DNA from: Actinokineospora alba
GTDB taxonomy: Bacteria; Actinomycetota; Actinomycetes; Mycobacteriales; Pseudonocardiaceae
DNA length: 64,000 bases
NCBI RefSeq assembly: GCF_004362515.1
Contig: NZ_SNXU01000001.1
Location: 1,426,001 to 1,490,000, forward strand
Reading direction: 5' to 3'
Under the pieces are notes generated by a model, which made no database searches, was not told where the DNA came from, and worked only from the letters and a program-made list of their open reading frames with translations. Both the position numbers and the translations under genes were made by a program. Position 1 is the stretch's first letter, and each line of letters starts with the position of its first letter. Of the stretch, positions 6,598 to 14,622 are shown piece by piece.

Positions 6598-7209
6598 GTG
6601 CGGCTGCGGCGGTGCGGCGCGGCCGCGGTCCTGGTGGAGCTGGACTCGCTGACCGAGGTCGCCGCCGCGCGGGCCGCACTGGCCGATTTGCCCGGTGTCG
6701 TCGAGCTGGTTCCCGCCGCGCGGACCGTGCTCGTGTCGTTCGCGTCCGGCGCGGGCAGGCTCAAGCAGGTCAGCGAACTCCTGGACAACGCCGACCTGTC
6801 CAACGCGCCGGTCTCGGATTCCCGGACCGTGGTCCTGCCGTCGGTGTACGACGGGCCGGACCTGGAACTCGTCGCCGAGACCGCCGGGTTGTCTGTCGAA
6901 GACACCGTCGCCCTGCACACCAGCGCCGAGTACACCGTGGCGTTCTGCGGTTTCTCGCCCGGTTTCGCCTACCTGACCGGCCTTCCCGAACCGCTGCGCC
7001 AGCCCCGGCTCGACACGCCCCGCACGCGCGTCCCGGTGGGCGCGATCGGCGTCGCGGGCGAGTTCACCGGCGTCTACCCGCGGTCCTCGCCCGGTGGCTG
7101 GCGGCTGCTGGGCAGGCTCGCCGACGACACCGACGCGCTGTTCGACCCGGCCCGCACCCCGGCGTCGCTGCTGGCCCCGGGCGACCGTGTCCGCTTCGAG
7201 GCGCGATGA
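6598..7209 (+). CDS. pxpB: 5-oxoprolinase subunit PxpB (KipI family)
   Basis: The 203-residue protein carries the family core F-C-G-F-S-P-G-F-A-Y-L, the RVPVGAIGVAG segment and PGGWRLLGR. PxpB works with PxpA and PxpC in ATP-dependent cleavage of 5-oxoproline to glutamate. The GTG at 6598 is 4 bases after the preceding stop. It overlaps pxpC by four bases (ATGA). No pxpA (LamB/YcsF) is visible anywhere in the window, so the third subunit must lie elsewhere or be absent. Confidence 0.87.
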   Translation: MRLRRCGAAAVLVELDSLTEVAAARAALADLPGVVELVPAARTVLVSFASGAGRLKQVSELLDNADLSNAPVSDSRTVVLPSVYDGPDLELVAETAGLSVEDTVALHTSAEYTVAFCGFSPGFAYLTGLPEPLRQPRLDTPRTRVPVGAIGVAGEFTGVYPRSSPGGWRLLGRLADDTDALFDPARTPASLLAPGDRVRFEAR

Positions 7210-8072
7210 CCCGAGCCGTGACCGTCCTCGCCACCGGACCGCAGGCCCTGATCCAGGACCTCGGCCGACCCGGCAACGCCCACCTCGGCGTCCCGCCGTC
7301 CGGTGCGCTGGACGAGCCGTCGCTGCGGCTGGCCAACCGGCTCGCGGGCAACTCCGAGGACGCGGCGGGCATCGAATCCGTGCTGGGCGGGCTGCGGCTG
7401 CGCGCGGAGGGGTCGTGCACCGTGGCGGTGACCGGGCCGAGCGTGCCGGTCGCGGTCGACGGCCGCGACGCCGGTTCGCACACCCCCGTCCACCTGCGGG
7501 CGGGCCAGGTCATCGAGCTGGGCTCACCGCGGTCCGGGCTGCGCTGCTACGTCGCGGTCTCCGGGGGCATCGAGGTCGCTCCGCAACTGGGGTCGCGGTC
7601 GACCGACGTCCTCTCGGGCATCGGCCCGGAACCGCTGCGGGCCGGTGACGTGCTGCCGCTGGGCACCCCGACTGGCCCGCCGGTCGGCGAGGACGCCGTG
7701 CCGCCGCCGAGCCCCGCCGACCACCTGACGATCCCGGTCCTGCTCGGCCCGCGCGACGACTGGTTCACCGACCCGTCGGCCCAGTTCGCGAAGCTGACGT
7801 GGGCGGTCTCGCCGGAGAGCAACCGCGTCGGCCTGCGGCTGCTGGGCGACCCGGTGACCCGCGCGCCCGAGTTCGCCGGGCGCGAGCTGACCAGCGAAGG
7901 CGTGGTGACCGGCGCGGTCCAGGTGCCCGCGAACGGCAAGCCCGTGATCTTCCTCAACGACCACCCGACGACCGGCGGCTACCCGGTGATCGGCGTGGTC
8001 GACCCGCGCGGGATGCCCGCGCTGGCGCAGGCGCGGCCGGGCACCAAGATCCGCCTGCGGGCCACCGGGTAG
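7206..8072 (+). CDS. pxpC: 5-oxoprolinase subunit PxpC (KipA family)
   Basis: The 288-residue length is normal. The family features are TGPQALIQDLGRPGNAHLGVPPSGALDEPS at the N-terminus, SNRVGLRLLG, and the PVIFLNDHPTTGGYPVIG block near the C-terminus. Older databases call it allophanate hydrolase subunit 2 or a biotin-dependent carboxyltransferase; 5-oxoprolinase is the better-supported role for the PxpABC complex. Translationally coupled to pxpB; convergent with pabC. Confidence 0.87.
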   Translation: MTRAVTVLATGPQALIQDLGRPGNAHLGVPPSGALDEPSLRLANRLAGNSEDAAGIESVLGGLRLRAEGSCTVAVTGPSVPVAVDGRDAGSHTPVHLRAGQVIELGSPRSGLRCYVAVSGGIEVAPQLGSRSTDVLSGIGPEPLRAGDVLPLGTPTGPPVGEDAVPPPSPADHLTIPVLLGPRDDWFTDPSAQFAKLTWAVSPESNRVGLRLLGDPVTRAPEFAGRELTSEGVVTGAVQVPANGKPVIFLNDHPTTGGYPVIGVVDPRGMPALAQARPGTKIRLRATG

Positions 8073-8086
8073 CGAAGGTCGAACTC

Positions 8087-8106
8087 AGTCGCCCGAAGGG
8101 GCGACT
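8087..8106. terminator. Bidirectional hairpin between pxpC and pabC
   Basis: AGTCGCCC pairs with GGGCGACT around a GAAG loop. GGGGCGACTC recurs 21 bases downstream (8098-8107 and 8119-8128), so part of this may be a short dispersed repeat. Confidence 0.55.
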
Positions 8107-8133
8107 CACTTGCTGGACGGGGCGACTCGCGGG

Positions 8134-8979
8134 TCAGGGGTATTCGGACTCGTAGAGGGCGCTGAGTTCGGTGTGGAGCTTGACCGAGTCGGGGAGTTCG
8201 ACGCCGTCGAGGGTGTGCACGCGGGTGATCTTGCGGACGCTGGAGACCAGGAACAGGCCCTCGGCGTTCTCGAGTTCGTCGCGGTGGATCGGTTCGGTCT
8301 TCGTCGTCCAGCCGGACCGCTCGGCCGCGCGGAACAGGGCGGCCTGGGTCGTGCCGGGCAGGATGCCGATGGTCGGCGGGGTGGTGCGCATGGTGTCGCC
8401 CTCGACGAGCACGATCGTCGCCGTGGGGCCTTCCAGGACGGAGCCGTCGGACGCGATGAAGATCGCCTCGTCGGCGCCGTGCGCCTCGGCGTAGCGCAGC
8501 GCGGCCATGTTGAGCGCGTACGACAGCGTCTTCGCGCCGAGCAGCAGCCAGGGCGCGCGCTCCACGATCGACGGGTCGAACCCCCGGTCGAGCGTCAGCG
8601 CCGCCACGCCCGCCTCGCGGTGGGTGAACGTCCTGGGACCGATGGCCATGCCCAGGGCGAACGCCGTGGTGCTGCCGTCGCCGAACTCCGGACCACGCGT
8701 GTAGACGAGCTTGAGCGCGAATTCACCGCTGTCGGTCCAGCTGTCGATCACCTGGCGCGAAACGCGCTCCCAGGCGGCCAGGTCCGGCGCGGGCAGGTTC
8801 AGCATCGCCGCCGACCGGGCCAGCCGGTCGAGGTGCGGGCCGAGCTCGCGGGGCTGCCCGTCGACCACGAGGACGGTCTCGAAGACGCCGTCGCCGCGCA
8901 GCAAGCCGAGGTCGTCGACCCGGATGTGCGGGTGGTCCGCGTCGGCATGGGTTCCGTCAAGCATCACCAACACGCGCAT
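8134..8979 (-). CDS. pabC: Aminodeoxychorismate lyase / class IV aminotransferase
   Basis: The 281-residue protein is a fold-type IV PLP enzyme. The PLP lysine is in LGAKTLSYALNM (about K149), and the phosphate loop is represented by GSVLEGPTATIVLVEG and GILPGTTQAALF. In actinobacteria this gene next to the FABP gene is annotated PabC (Rv0812), releasing pyruvate from 4-amino-4-deoxychorismate to give p-aminobenzoate; a D-amino-acid or branched-chain aminotransferase cannot be excluded by sequence alone. The ATG is 6 bases after a TAAAGT box, so it is probably leaderless. Divergent from the Fur gene. Confidence 0.8.
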   Translation of the reverse strand: MRVLVMLDGTHADADHPHIRVDDLGLLRGDGVFETVLVVDGQPRELGPHLDRLARSAAMLNLPAPDLAAWERVSRQVIDSWTDSGEFALKLVYTRGPEFGDGSTTAFALGMAIGPRTFTHREAGVAALTLDRGFDPSIVERAPWLLLGAKTLSYALNMAALRYAEAHGADEAIFIASDGSVLEGPTATIVLVEGDTMRTTPPTIGILPGTTQAALFRAAERSGWTTKTEPIHRDELENAEGLFLVSSVRKITRVHTLDGVELPDSVKLHTELSALYESEYP

Positions 8980-8985
8980 GGCCGC

Positions 8986-8991
8986 ACTTTA
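8986..8991 (-). promoter_or_regulatory. -10 box TAAAGT for pabC, leaderless
   Basis: On the minus strand TAAAGT is followed by six bases and the ATG at 8979. Confidence 0.5.
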
Positions 8992-9006
8992 CGCCCGCCG
9001 AGGGCC

Positions 9007-9012
9007 TAACAT
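9007..9012 (+). promoter_or_regulatory. -10 box TAACAT for the Fur-family gene, leaderless
   Basis: TAACAT is 7 bases before the GTG at 9020; there is no ribosome-binding site. Confidence 0.6.
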
Positions 9013-9019
9013 CGGCTGG

Positions 9020-9454
9020 GTGGAGACCCTGGGAAACCGCGAGGAACTGCGCACGACGCTGCACGAGCGCGGCATGCGCATGACCCCTCAGCGGCAGCTG
9101 GTCCTCGACGCCCTGATCGAACTCGAGCACGCCACGCCCGAGCAGGTCTGCCAGCATGTGCAGCGGACCACGCCGTCGGTCAACATCACCACGATCTACC
9201 GCACGCTGGAGCTGCTGGAGAGTCTCAGCCTGGTCCGCCACACCCACCTGGGCCACGGCGCGCCGACCTACTCGGTGCACGAACACCAGCACGTCCACCT
9301 CGTCTGCCACCGCTGTGGCCACATCGATGAGATCCCGCGGTCGATGATGGAAGGGCTCGCCGGAACAGTCCGGGCCGCCCACGGGTTCGTACTAGACGCA
9401 AGCCATCTCGCCCTGTCCGGTACCTGCCGCACCTGCACCCAGGAGTCTTCGTGA
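9020..9454 (+). CDS. Fur-family metalloregulator
   Basis: The 144-residue protein has a winged helix (MTPQRQLVLDALIELEHATPEQ, TTIYRTLELLESLSLV) and a dimer domain with HEHQHVHLVCHRCGHIDEIP. CHRC and the terminal CRTC form the structural zinc site. The HEHQHVHLVC cluster supplies the regulatory metal ligands; whether it senses Fe, Zn or peroxide is not decidable by eye. The GTG start is supported by a leaderless promoter. Its stop overlaps ygfZ (GTGA), so the regulator and the Fe-S assembly protein are co-translated, which favours an iron or redox connection. Confidence 0.85.
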   Translation: METLGNREELRTTLHERGMRMTPQRQLVLDALIELEHATPEQVCQHVQRTTPSVNITTIYRTLELLESLSLVRHTHLGHGAPTYSVHEHQHVHLVCHRCGHIDEIPRSMMEGLAGTVRAAHGFVLDASHLALSGTCRTCTQESS

Positions 9455-10563
9455 CACCTCGCTCGCCGATCCTCGACCTGCCCGGGGCCATCTCCCCGCC
9501 GGACGGGGCGGTGGACTCGGGTGTCGCCTGGCACTGGGGCGACCCGTTCGCCGAGCAGCGGGCCGCCGCCCGCAAGGTCGCCGTCGTCGACCGGTCGCAC
9601 CGCGAGGTCATCGCGGTCCCGGGCGAGGAGCGGCTGGCCTGGCTGCACCTGGTCATCTCCCAGCACGTCACCGCCCTGGCCGACGGCGCGGGCACCGAAG
9701 CGCTGGTGCTCGACAGCCAGGGCCGGGTCGACGCGCACATGCTGCTGGCCCACGCGGGCGACACGGTGTGGATCGACACCGAGCGCGGGGCGCAGGCCTC
9801 CGGCGCGCGCGGTGGTCAGGTCTCGCTGTTGGAGTACTTCCAGCAGATGGTCTTCTGGTCGAAGGTCGAGCCGCGCGACGCGAGCGCCGAGCGCGCGGTC
9901 CTGTCGCTGGTCGGCCCGGAGACCCCGGAGCTGCTGGCACGCGTCGGACTGCCCGTCGCGGCGGGCGAGTACGCCGTCGCGGAAGGTGCTGACGTCGTCG
10001 TCCGGCGGATGCCGTGGCCCGGCCACGACGCCGCCGACCTGCTGGTTCCCCGGGCCGAGCTGGTCGCGTGGTGGACCAAGCTGACCGACGCGGGCGCGCG
10101 CCCGATGGGCACGTTCGGCTTCGAGGCGTTGCGCGTGGAGTCGGGCAAGCCCCGGCTCGGCGTCGACACCGACGAGAAGACGATCCCGCACGAGGTCAAC
10201 TGGGTGCCGTCGGCCGCGCACGTGGCCAAGGGCTGCTACCGCGGCCAGGAGACGGTGTCCAAGGTCCACAACGTCGGCAGGCCGCCGCGCCGGATGCTGC
10301 TGCTCCACCTCGACGGCAGCGCGGACAGCCTGCCCGACACCGGCGATGCGGTCCGCAGCAGCGAGAAGGTCGTCGGTCGGGTCGGGTCGGTCGCCCAGCA
10401 CCACGAACTGGGCCCGATCGCGCTCGCCCTGCTGAAGCGGTCCGTCGGGGCCGGGGCCGAGCTGGTCGCGGGCGAGTCCACCCAGGCCTCGGTCGACCCG
10501 GACTCCATCCCGCCGGACACGCCCGCGCTGGGCCGAGTGGCGGCTCAGGGCCTCCGGCATTAA
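9451..10563 (+). CDS. ygfZ: YgfZ/GcvT-fold Fe-S cluster maturation protein
   Basis: The 370-residue protein has the folate-binding GcvT fold and the YgfZ hallmark KGCYRGQE (about residues 260-267), whose Cys is needed for function. YgfZ/Iba57 proteins use tetrahydrofolate to help assemble or repair certain Fe-S enzymes. N-terminal features (WGDPFAEQRAAARKVAVVDRSHREVI) match actinobacterial members. It is translationally coupled to the upstream Fur-family gene. Confidence 0.88.
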   Translation: MTPRSPILDLPGAISPPDGAVDSGVAWHWGDPFAEQRAAARKVAVVDRSHREVIAVPGEERLAWLHLVISQHVTALADGAGTEALVLDSQGRVDAHMLLAHAGDTVWIDTERGAQASGARGGQVSLLEYFQQMVFWSKVEPRDASAERAVLSLVGPETPELLARVGLPVAAGEYAVAEGADVVVRRMPWPGHDAADLLVPRAELVAWWTKLTDAGARPMGTFGFEALRVESGKPRLGVDTDEKTIPHEVNWVPSAAHVAKGCYRGQETVSKVHNVGRPPRRMLLLHLDGSADSLPDTGDAVRSSEKVVGRVGSVAQHHELGPIALALLKRSVGAGAELVAGESTQASVDPDSIPPDTPALGRVAAQGLRH

Positions 10564-10597
10564 GGCACCAGAGGCTCGGTATGCCAGGATCGGCGCC

Positions 10598-11428
10598 ATG
10601 TCGACATCTCCGGGCACGTTGATCACGGTCGCCCCGACCGGTGCCGAGCACGCCAAATCCGACGTGCCGAACCTGCCGGTCACCCTGGACGAGCTCGTCG
10701 CCACCGCGCGCGACTGTGAGCGCGTCGGCGCCGCGATGATCCACATCCACATCCGCGACGACGACGCGAAGCCGTCGTTGGACCTGCAGCGGCTCAAGGA
10801 CACGGTCGCCGCCGTGCGGGAGAGCACGAACCTCATCGTGCAGCTCTCCACCGGCGGCGCGGTCACCGATCCGGAGGAGCACCGGCTGCGCGTCCTCGAC
10901 GCGATGCCCGACTCGGCGTCGTGCTCGATGGGCACCCTCAACTTCGGCGACGACGTGTTCCTCAACCGCTGGGACTTCATCGTCGAGCTGCACAAGCGGA
11001 TGCAGGACCGGGGCATCGTCCCCGAGTACGAGATCTTCGACCTCGGCCACCTGACCGCCCTGCGCAGGCTGCTCGACCAGCACGGCCTGCCCGCGGGCGG
11101 CCACGTGCACCTGGACCTGGTCATGGGCGTGCCCGGCGGCATGCCCGGCGACACCGAGACGTTCGCCGCGGCGCTGCGGCTGATCCCCGAGGGCGCGACC
11201 TTCTCCGCGACCGGCGTGGGCCGCTCGACCCTGCCGATCCTGTTCGCCGCCCTGTCGGCTGGCGGGCACGTCCGGGTCGGGATGGAAGACACCATCTCCT
11301 ACGCGCGTGGCGAACGGGTCAAGGACAACGCCCAGTTGGTCGCACGTGCGTCGGGTCTCGCGCGGATCGCCCAGCGTCCGCCGATCAAGCCCGATGACGC
11401 GCGAGTGCTGCTCGGGGTGACAAGCTAG
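10598..11428 (+). CDS. BKACE-family beta-keto acid cleavage enzyme (DUF849)
   Basis: The 276-residue TIM-barrel protein has the zinc motif H-I-H-I-R-D (about residues 49-54), the GVPGGMPG loop and the downstream zinc glutamate in VGMEDTISYARG. The founding member, 3-keto-5-aminohexanoate cleavage enzyme, condenses a beta-keto acid with acetyl-CoA. Substrates vary widely within the family and no pathway neighbour identifies this one. It is monocistronic, starts 34 bases after ygfZ, and CAGGAT sits 7 bases before the ATG. Confidence 0.85.
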   Translation: MSTSPGTLITVAPTGAEHAKSDVPNLPVTLDELVATARDCERVGAAMIHIHIRDDDAKPSLDLQRLKDTVAAVRESTNLIVQLSTGGAVTDPEEHRLRVLDAMPDSASCSMGTLNFGDDVFLNRWDFIVELHKRMQDRGIVPEYEIFDLGHLTALRRLLDQHGLPAGGHVHLDLVMGVPGGMPGDTETFAAALRLIPEGATFSATGVGRSTLPILFAALSAGGHVRVGMEDTISYARGERVKDNAQLVARASGLARIAQRPPIKPDDARVLLGVTS

Positions 11429-11450
11429 GGAGTGATTAGCTAGTCACGGT

Positions 11451-12056
11451 ATGGCGGCGAGGCACGATTTATCGGAGGATGTGCGCGTGATCGAAGTCCG
11501 CCCCGGTGGGCGCAGGCGCATCGACCGAGTGCTGTCGCCTGACTATGTCGAGAACCTCGACCAGCTAGACCTCGTCGAGGTCCGTGCGCGACGCGACGAC
11601 GCCGCGCAGGAGGAGACCGACCTCTCCTACATGCGCAGACTGCTCCACGGGCGGATCGACATCGTCAAGGCCGAGCAGAAGCGCCGGGCGACGGGCGGGT
11701 CCCAGTCGGTGGTCGACCAACTCGCCGCGATCCTCGCCGACAACGCGGTGGGCCCGGCGATGGGTTCGGGCCGCTACCAGACCTTGGAGCCCTCACGCGC
11801 CGAAGCGCACCGCAGGCACGTCGAGGCCCTGGTCTCGGACGCGGACCTGACCGACGTGGTCAGCCTGCCGGACGAGCGCCTCGACCTCGCCCTGCGGACC
11901 TACCAGGCCGAAGAGGCCTCGGTGTCGCAGCGGCGGCGCCAGGTGCAGGTGGTGATGGATCTGCTGAACGAGCAGATCGGCAGCCGCTACCGCGCGGGCA
12001 GCGCCTCGGTCGACGATCTCCTGGCCGCCGAACGCGCGAAACGAGAGCCCAGCTGA
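11451..12056 (+). CDS. rsiG: RsiG-type c-di-GMP-binding anti-sigma factor
   Basis: The 201-residue helical protein carries the RsiG signature E-x3-S-x2-R-x3-Q-x3-D intact at residues 155-170 (E155, S159, R162, Q166, D170). A second copy at 55-70 (E55, S59, R62, D70) has H66 in place of the Gln. In Streptomyces, RsiG bound to c-di-GMP holds the sporulation sigma factor WhiG; the two motifs lie on an antiparallel coiled coil. GRRRIDRVLSPDYV before the first motif is also typical. The ATG at 11451 is the longest start; GTG at 11487 has GGAGG 8 bases upstream and may be the real one. whiG is not in the window. Confidence 0.88.
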   Translation: MAARHDLSEDVRVIEVRPGGRRRIDRVLSPDYVENLDQLDLVEVRARRDDAAQEETDLSYMRRLLHGRIDIVKAEQKRRATGGSQSVVDQLAAILADNAVGPAMGSGRYQTLEPSRAEAHRRHVEALVSDADLTDVVSLPDERLDLALRTYQAEEASVSQRRRQVQVVMDLLNEQIGSRYRAGSASVDDLLAAERAKREPS

Positions 12057-13015
12057 ATCCCGTACTGGTCGAAGTCCTCCGCTCCGGATTCGTGGAATCC
12101 GTGCACCGCGGCTCTTTGGTGGTGCTCGATCCGGGCGGCGAGATCCTCCTTGCCCTGGGCGAGGTCCGCGAACCGGTCTTCACCCGCTCCTGCAACAAGC
12201 CCCTGCAGGGCCTCGGCCTGCTCCGCGCCGGCCTGGACCTGCCCGACGACGCCGACCTGGCCGTCGGCTGCGCGTCGCACAGCGGTGAGACCGAGCATGT
12301 GGAGCAGGTCCTCGGAATCCTGGGCAAGAACGGCCTGACCGAGTCCGACCTGGGCTGCCCACCCGACTGGCCGCTCAACCAGGCCGCCCGCAACCGGGTG
12401 ATCGCCGGCGGCGGCGGCAAGCGGTCCGCGGCGATGAACTGCTCGGGCAAACACGCGGCGATGTTGGCCACCAGCGTCCAACTCGGCTGGGATGTCCGGT
12501 CGTACCTGGACCCGGACCACCCGGCCCAGGCCGCGATCGCCGACACCGTCGCCGAAATGACCGGCGAGGACATCAGCACCATCGGCGTCGACGGCTGCGG
12601 TGCCCCACTGTTCGCGTTGACCTTGGAAGGCCTGGCCACGGGCTACCGCAGGCTGGTCCTCGCCGAACCCGGCACCCGCCGCAGGCGCGTAGCCGACGCG
12701 ATGCGGGCGTATCCACACCTGGTCGGAGGCACCGACCGCGACGACACGGAACTGATGCAGGCTATCCCCGGCGTCCTGGTCAAGGGCGGCGCGGAAGGCG
12801 TGCACGCGATGGTCTTGGCGGACGGCACGTCGGCGGCAATGAAGATCGACGATGGCGCACCACGACCGCGCACTCCGCTGTTGGTGGGCGTCCTACGAGC
12901 ACTGGGCTACGACGCTCCCGCGCTGGCCGACATGGCCGAACGAGAAATCCTGGGCGGCGGCGTCCCCGTCGGCTCCGCGCGACTGCGCCCAGGCCTGCTC
13001 GACGACTTGGGCTGA
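12053..13015 (+). CDS. L-asparaginase II family protein
   Basis: The conserved N-terminus NPVLVEVLRSGFVESVHRG begins immediately after a CTG at 12053 that overlaps the rsiG stop (CTGA). The first GTG (12092) would cut off 13 family-conserved residues, so a CTG start is favoured. The 320-residue protein has the PF06089 features CNKPLQ, GCASHSGE, MNCSGKHAAML and GVDGCGAPLFAL. It is expected to hydrolyse asparagine to aspartate and ammonia, although several homologues are uncharacterised. Coupling with rsiG may be positional only. Hairpin element copy 2 follows. Confidence 0.82.
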   Translation: MNPVLVEVLRSGFVESVHRGSLVVLDPGGEILLALGEVREPVFTRSCNKPLQGLGLLRAGLDLPDDADLAVGCASHSGETEHVEQVLGILGKNGLTESDLGCPPDWPLNQAARNRVIAGGGGKRSAAMNCSGKHAAMLATSVQLGWDVRSYLDPDHPAQAAIADTVAEMTGEDISTIGVDGCGAPLFALTLEGLATGYRRLVLAEPGTRRRRVADAMRAYPHLVGGTDRDDTELMQAIPGVLVKGGAEGVHAMVLADGTSAAMKIDDGAPRPRTPLLVGVLRALGYDAPALADMAEREILGGGVPVGSARLRPGLLDDLG

Positions 13016-13039
13016 CCCCCGCCCTCACTCCCCCCAACG

Positions 13040-13206
13040 TCAACGGGCCGAACCCAACGGCCTGTTCGGGTGGTTCGCCTTGATTTGGGGTGAAATGGGC
13101 CTAAACTTTCGCGGCGCGGGGCAGTTTCCCTATCCTGCCCGCTTTACCCGCGCAGGCCCATTTCTAGGGGTCCCCAAATCAAGGCGAACCACCCGAACAG
13201 GCACCC
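13040..13206. repeat. Long-hairpin dispersed repeat, copy 2
   Basis: The arms 13061-13102 and 13154-13201 pair as in copy 1, with compensatory changes T13086-A13176, A13094-T13162, T13096-A13160 and G13099-C13157. The central part, including GCGCGGGGCAGTTT and CCTGCCCGCTTTACCCGCGC, is nearly unchanged. It lies between the stops of the convergent asparaginase and DUF genes, where copy 1 lies upstream of the thioredoxin gene. Small ORFs across it are not genes. Confidence 0.85.
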
Positions 13207-13223
13207 CAGCCAGGCAAGACGGC

Positions 13224-14108
13224 TCAGTTGAAGCGTTCCCGAATAGCCATCCCAGCCCAAAAATCCCGAAGCTTCGTAAACCGCTCAGCAACTTCCCCAG
13301 CATCAGAAGCCTCAATAGCGTCCAAGATCCCGTTCACGTCATCGGCCGACGTGTCCTCCAACAGCTCCTCATCAGAGAACAGCTGCACCAACCCGCCATA
13401 GTCCAGCTCAACCGCCGACGCGTCGTCGAAGTTCTCCAACCAAGCAGCGGTGTCGATCAACACCCGCGTAGGCCCGGCATCCCCGAACGTCTGCTCAGCC
13501 AGCGTCGCCGCCCGCTCGATCCGCCGCCGGGCGTCGCCCATCGCCACCCGCCAGAACACCTGCCGCCGCGGGTCGTCCCGAGGCGCCACGACGATGTGCC
13601 GGTGGGCGGGGTCGACCAGCGAGAACCACGGCAGCGGCACCGTCCACGTGGTCGACACGATGTGCACCGACCCGTTGGGCTGGTCGCCAAGGATGGTGGC
13701 CGCCCGCGCCCGCAGGCGCTCCGGCGAGTCCGACAGCATCGCCGCCCGCAGCATCGGCGTGGACGTCTCCAGGAAGCCCATCAGGGCCGCCGCGGACCGT
13801 GCGCGGACGTCCATCGGGCACACGAGCGGGCCCGGCCCCACGGTGGCGTCCTCGCAGTGGACCTCGGCCGGGTCGATCACCAGGACGTCGCGGACCGAAC
13901 TGGGCGAGGGGCGGCCGTCAGGCAGCTCGCCGGGCAGGGTGGCGTTGGCGAGCTGTGATCGGAACCACACCTCGCGTTCGCGGACGCCTGCCTGGGCGTG
14001 CTCGACCGCGCCGTCCTCGATCACGGCGCGGAGCAAATCCCCCAGTGATCCACCGAAAGAAGACAACGGCTCGTACACCCGGAGGTAGGCGACGAACGGA
14101 CGAGGCAC
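13224..14108 (-). CDS. Conserved actinobacterial protein of unknown function
   Basis: The 294-residue protein has no signal peptide or membrane segment. It starts MPRPFVAYLRVYEPLSSF with a GTG at 14108 and is largely alpha/beta with an acidic C-terminal part (ELLEDTSADDVNGILDAIEASD). A central IVSTTWTVPLPWFSLVDPAHR and VFWRVAMGDARRRIERA are likely conserved blocks. By position next to the DUF3073 gene it corresponds to the conserved Rv0811c-type protein in mycobacteria (from memory). No motif supports a reaction. Confidence 0.7.
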   Translation of the reverse strand: MPRPFVAYLRVYEPLSSFGGSLGDLLRAVIEDGAVEHAQAGVREREVWFRSQLANATLPGELPDGRPSPSSVRDVLVIDPAEVHCEDATVGPGPLVCPMDVRARSAAALMGFLETSTPMLRAAMLSDSPERLRARAATILGDQPNGSVHIVSTTWTVPLPWFSLVDPAHRHIVVAPRDDPRRQVFWRVAMGDARRRIERAATLAEQTFGDAGPTRVLIDTAAWLENFDDASAVELDYGGLVQLFSDEELLEDTSADDVNGILDAIEASDAGEVAERFTKLRDFWAGMAIRERFN

Positions 14109-14302
14109 GCGCTCATGGTTTCACGGACTGTGGCGATCGACGCCCTCGGGCGAGTGTTCGGCCAGGTGTCGGGTTCTGCACACCATGCCGCGTCGCATCG
14201 AACCCCTTCGGCACGGTACGGTAGTTACCAGGAATCAACTGTCGACATCTACGGGGCCGCCGTTCCCCCGGCCGCCCCGTCACTGTGCGAGGGGGTCGAG
14301 CC

Positions 14303-14485
14303 ATGGGGCGCGGCCGAGCTAAGGCCAAGCAGACGAAGGTGGCCCGGGAGCTCAAGTACAGCTCACACGCCACGGACTTCGACGCCCTACAGCGTGAGCT
14401 GTCGGGCGGCAAAGACGACGGTCACGACAGCAGTGACCAATTCGACGACTCGTCCGACGACGAGTACGACGAATACCGGCGATGA
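14303..14485 (+). CDS. DUF3073 small acidic-tailed protein
   Basis: The 60-residue protein begins MGRGRAKAKQTKVARELKY and ends in an acidic, Asp-rich tail (DQFDDSSDDEYDEYRR). This basic-head, acidic-tail organisation and the MGRGRAKAKQTKVAR motif define DUF3073, which is near-universal in actinobacteria and usually sits by purM. A run of G residues (GAGGGGG) precedes the ATG. Function unknown; nucleic-acid contact by the basic head is plausible. Confidence 0.88.
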   Translation: MGRGRAKAKQTKVARELKYSSHATDFDALQRELSGGKDDGHDSSDQFDDSSDDEYDEYRR

Positions 14486-14546
14486 CTCAGGGTCCGTCAC
14501 ACCGCATTTGGTGACGGACCCACCACGCCGCATCCCCCTCCGTAAA

Positions 14547-14586
14547 GCCATGAAGACCGCCCCCTGACCGGGGCGGTCTTCATGGC
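14547..14586. terminator. Perfect 17-bp bidirectional terminator
   Basis: The 17-base arm at 14547-14563 pairs perfectly with 14570-14586 around CTGACC. It lies between the convergent DUF3073 and Old Yellow Enzyme genes and can serve both. Confidence 0.8.
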
Positions 14587-14622
14587 TCGACATCGGAGCA
14601 CACAGCTCGGTTCGGCGCACCC

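Noticed and set aside
6598..8072. Urea amidolyase/allophanate hydrolase
   Set aside because: Older naming; separate KipI and KipA subunits in this arrangement correspond to 5-oxoprolinase PxpB/PxpC.
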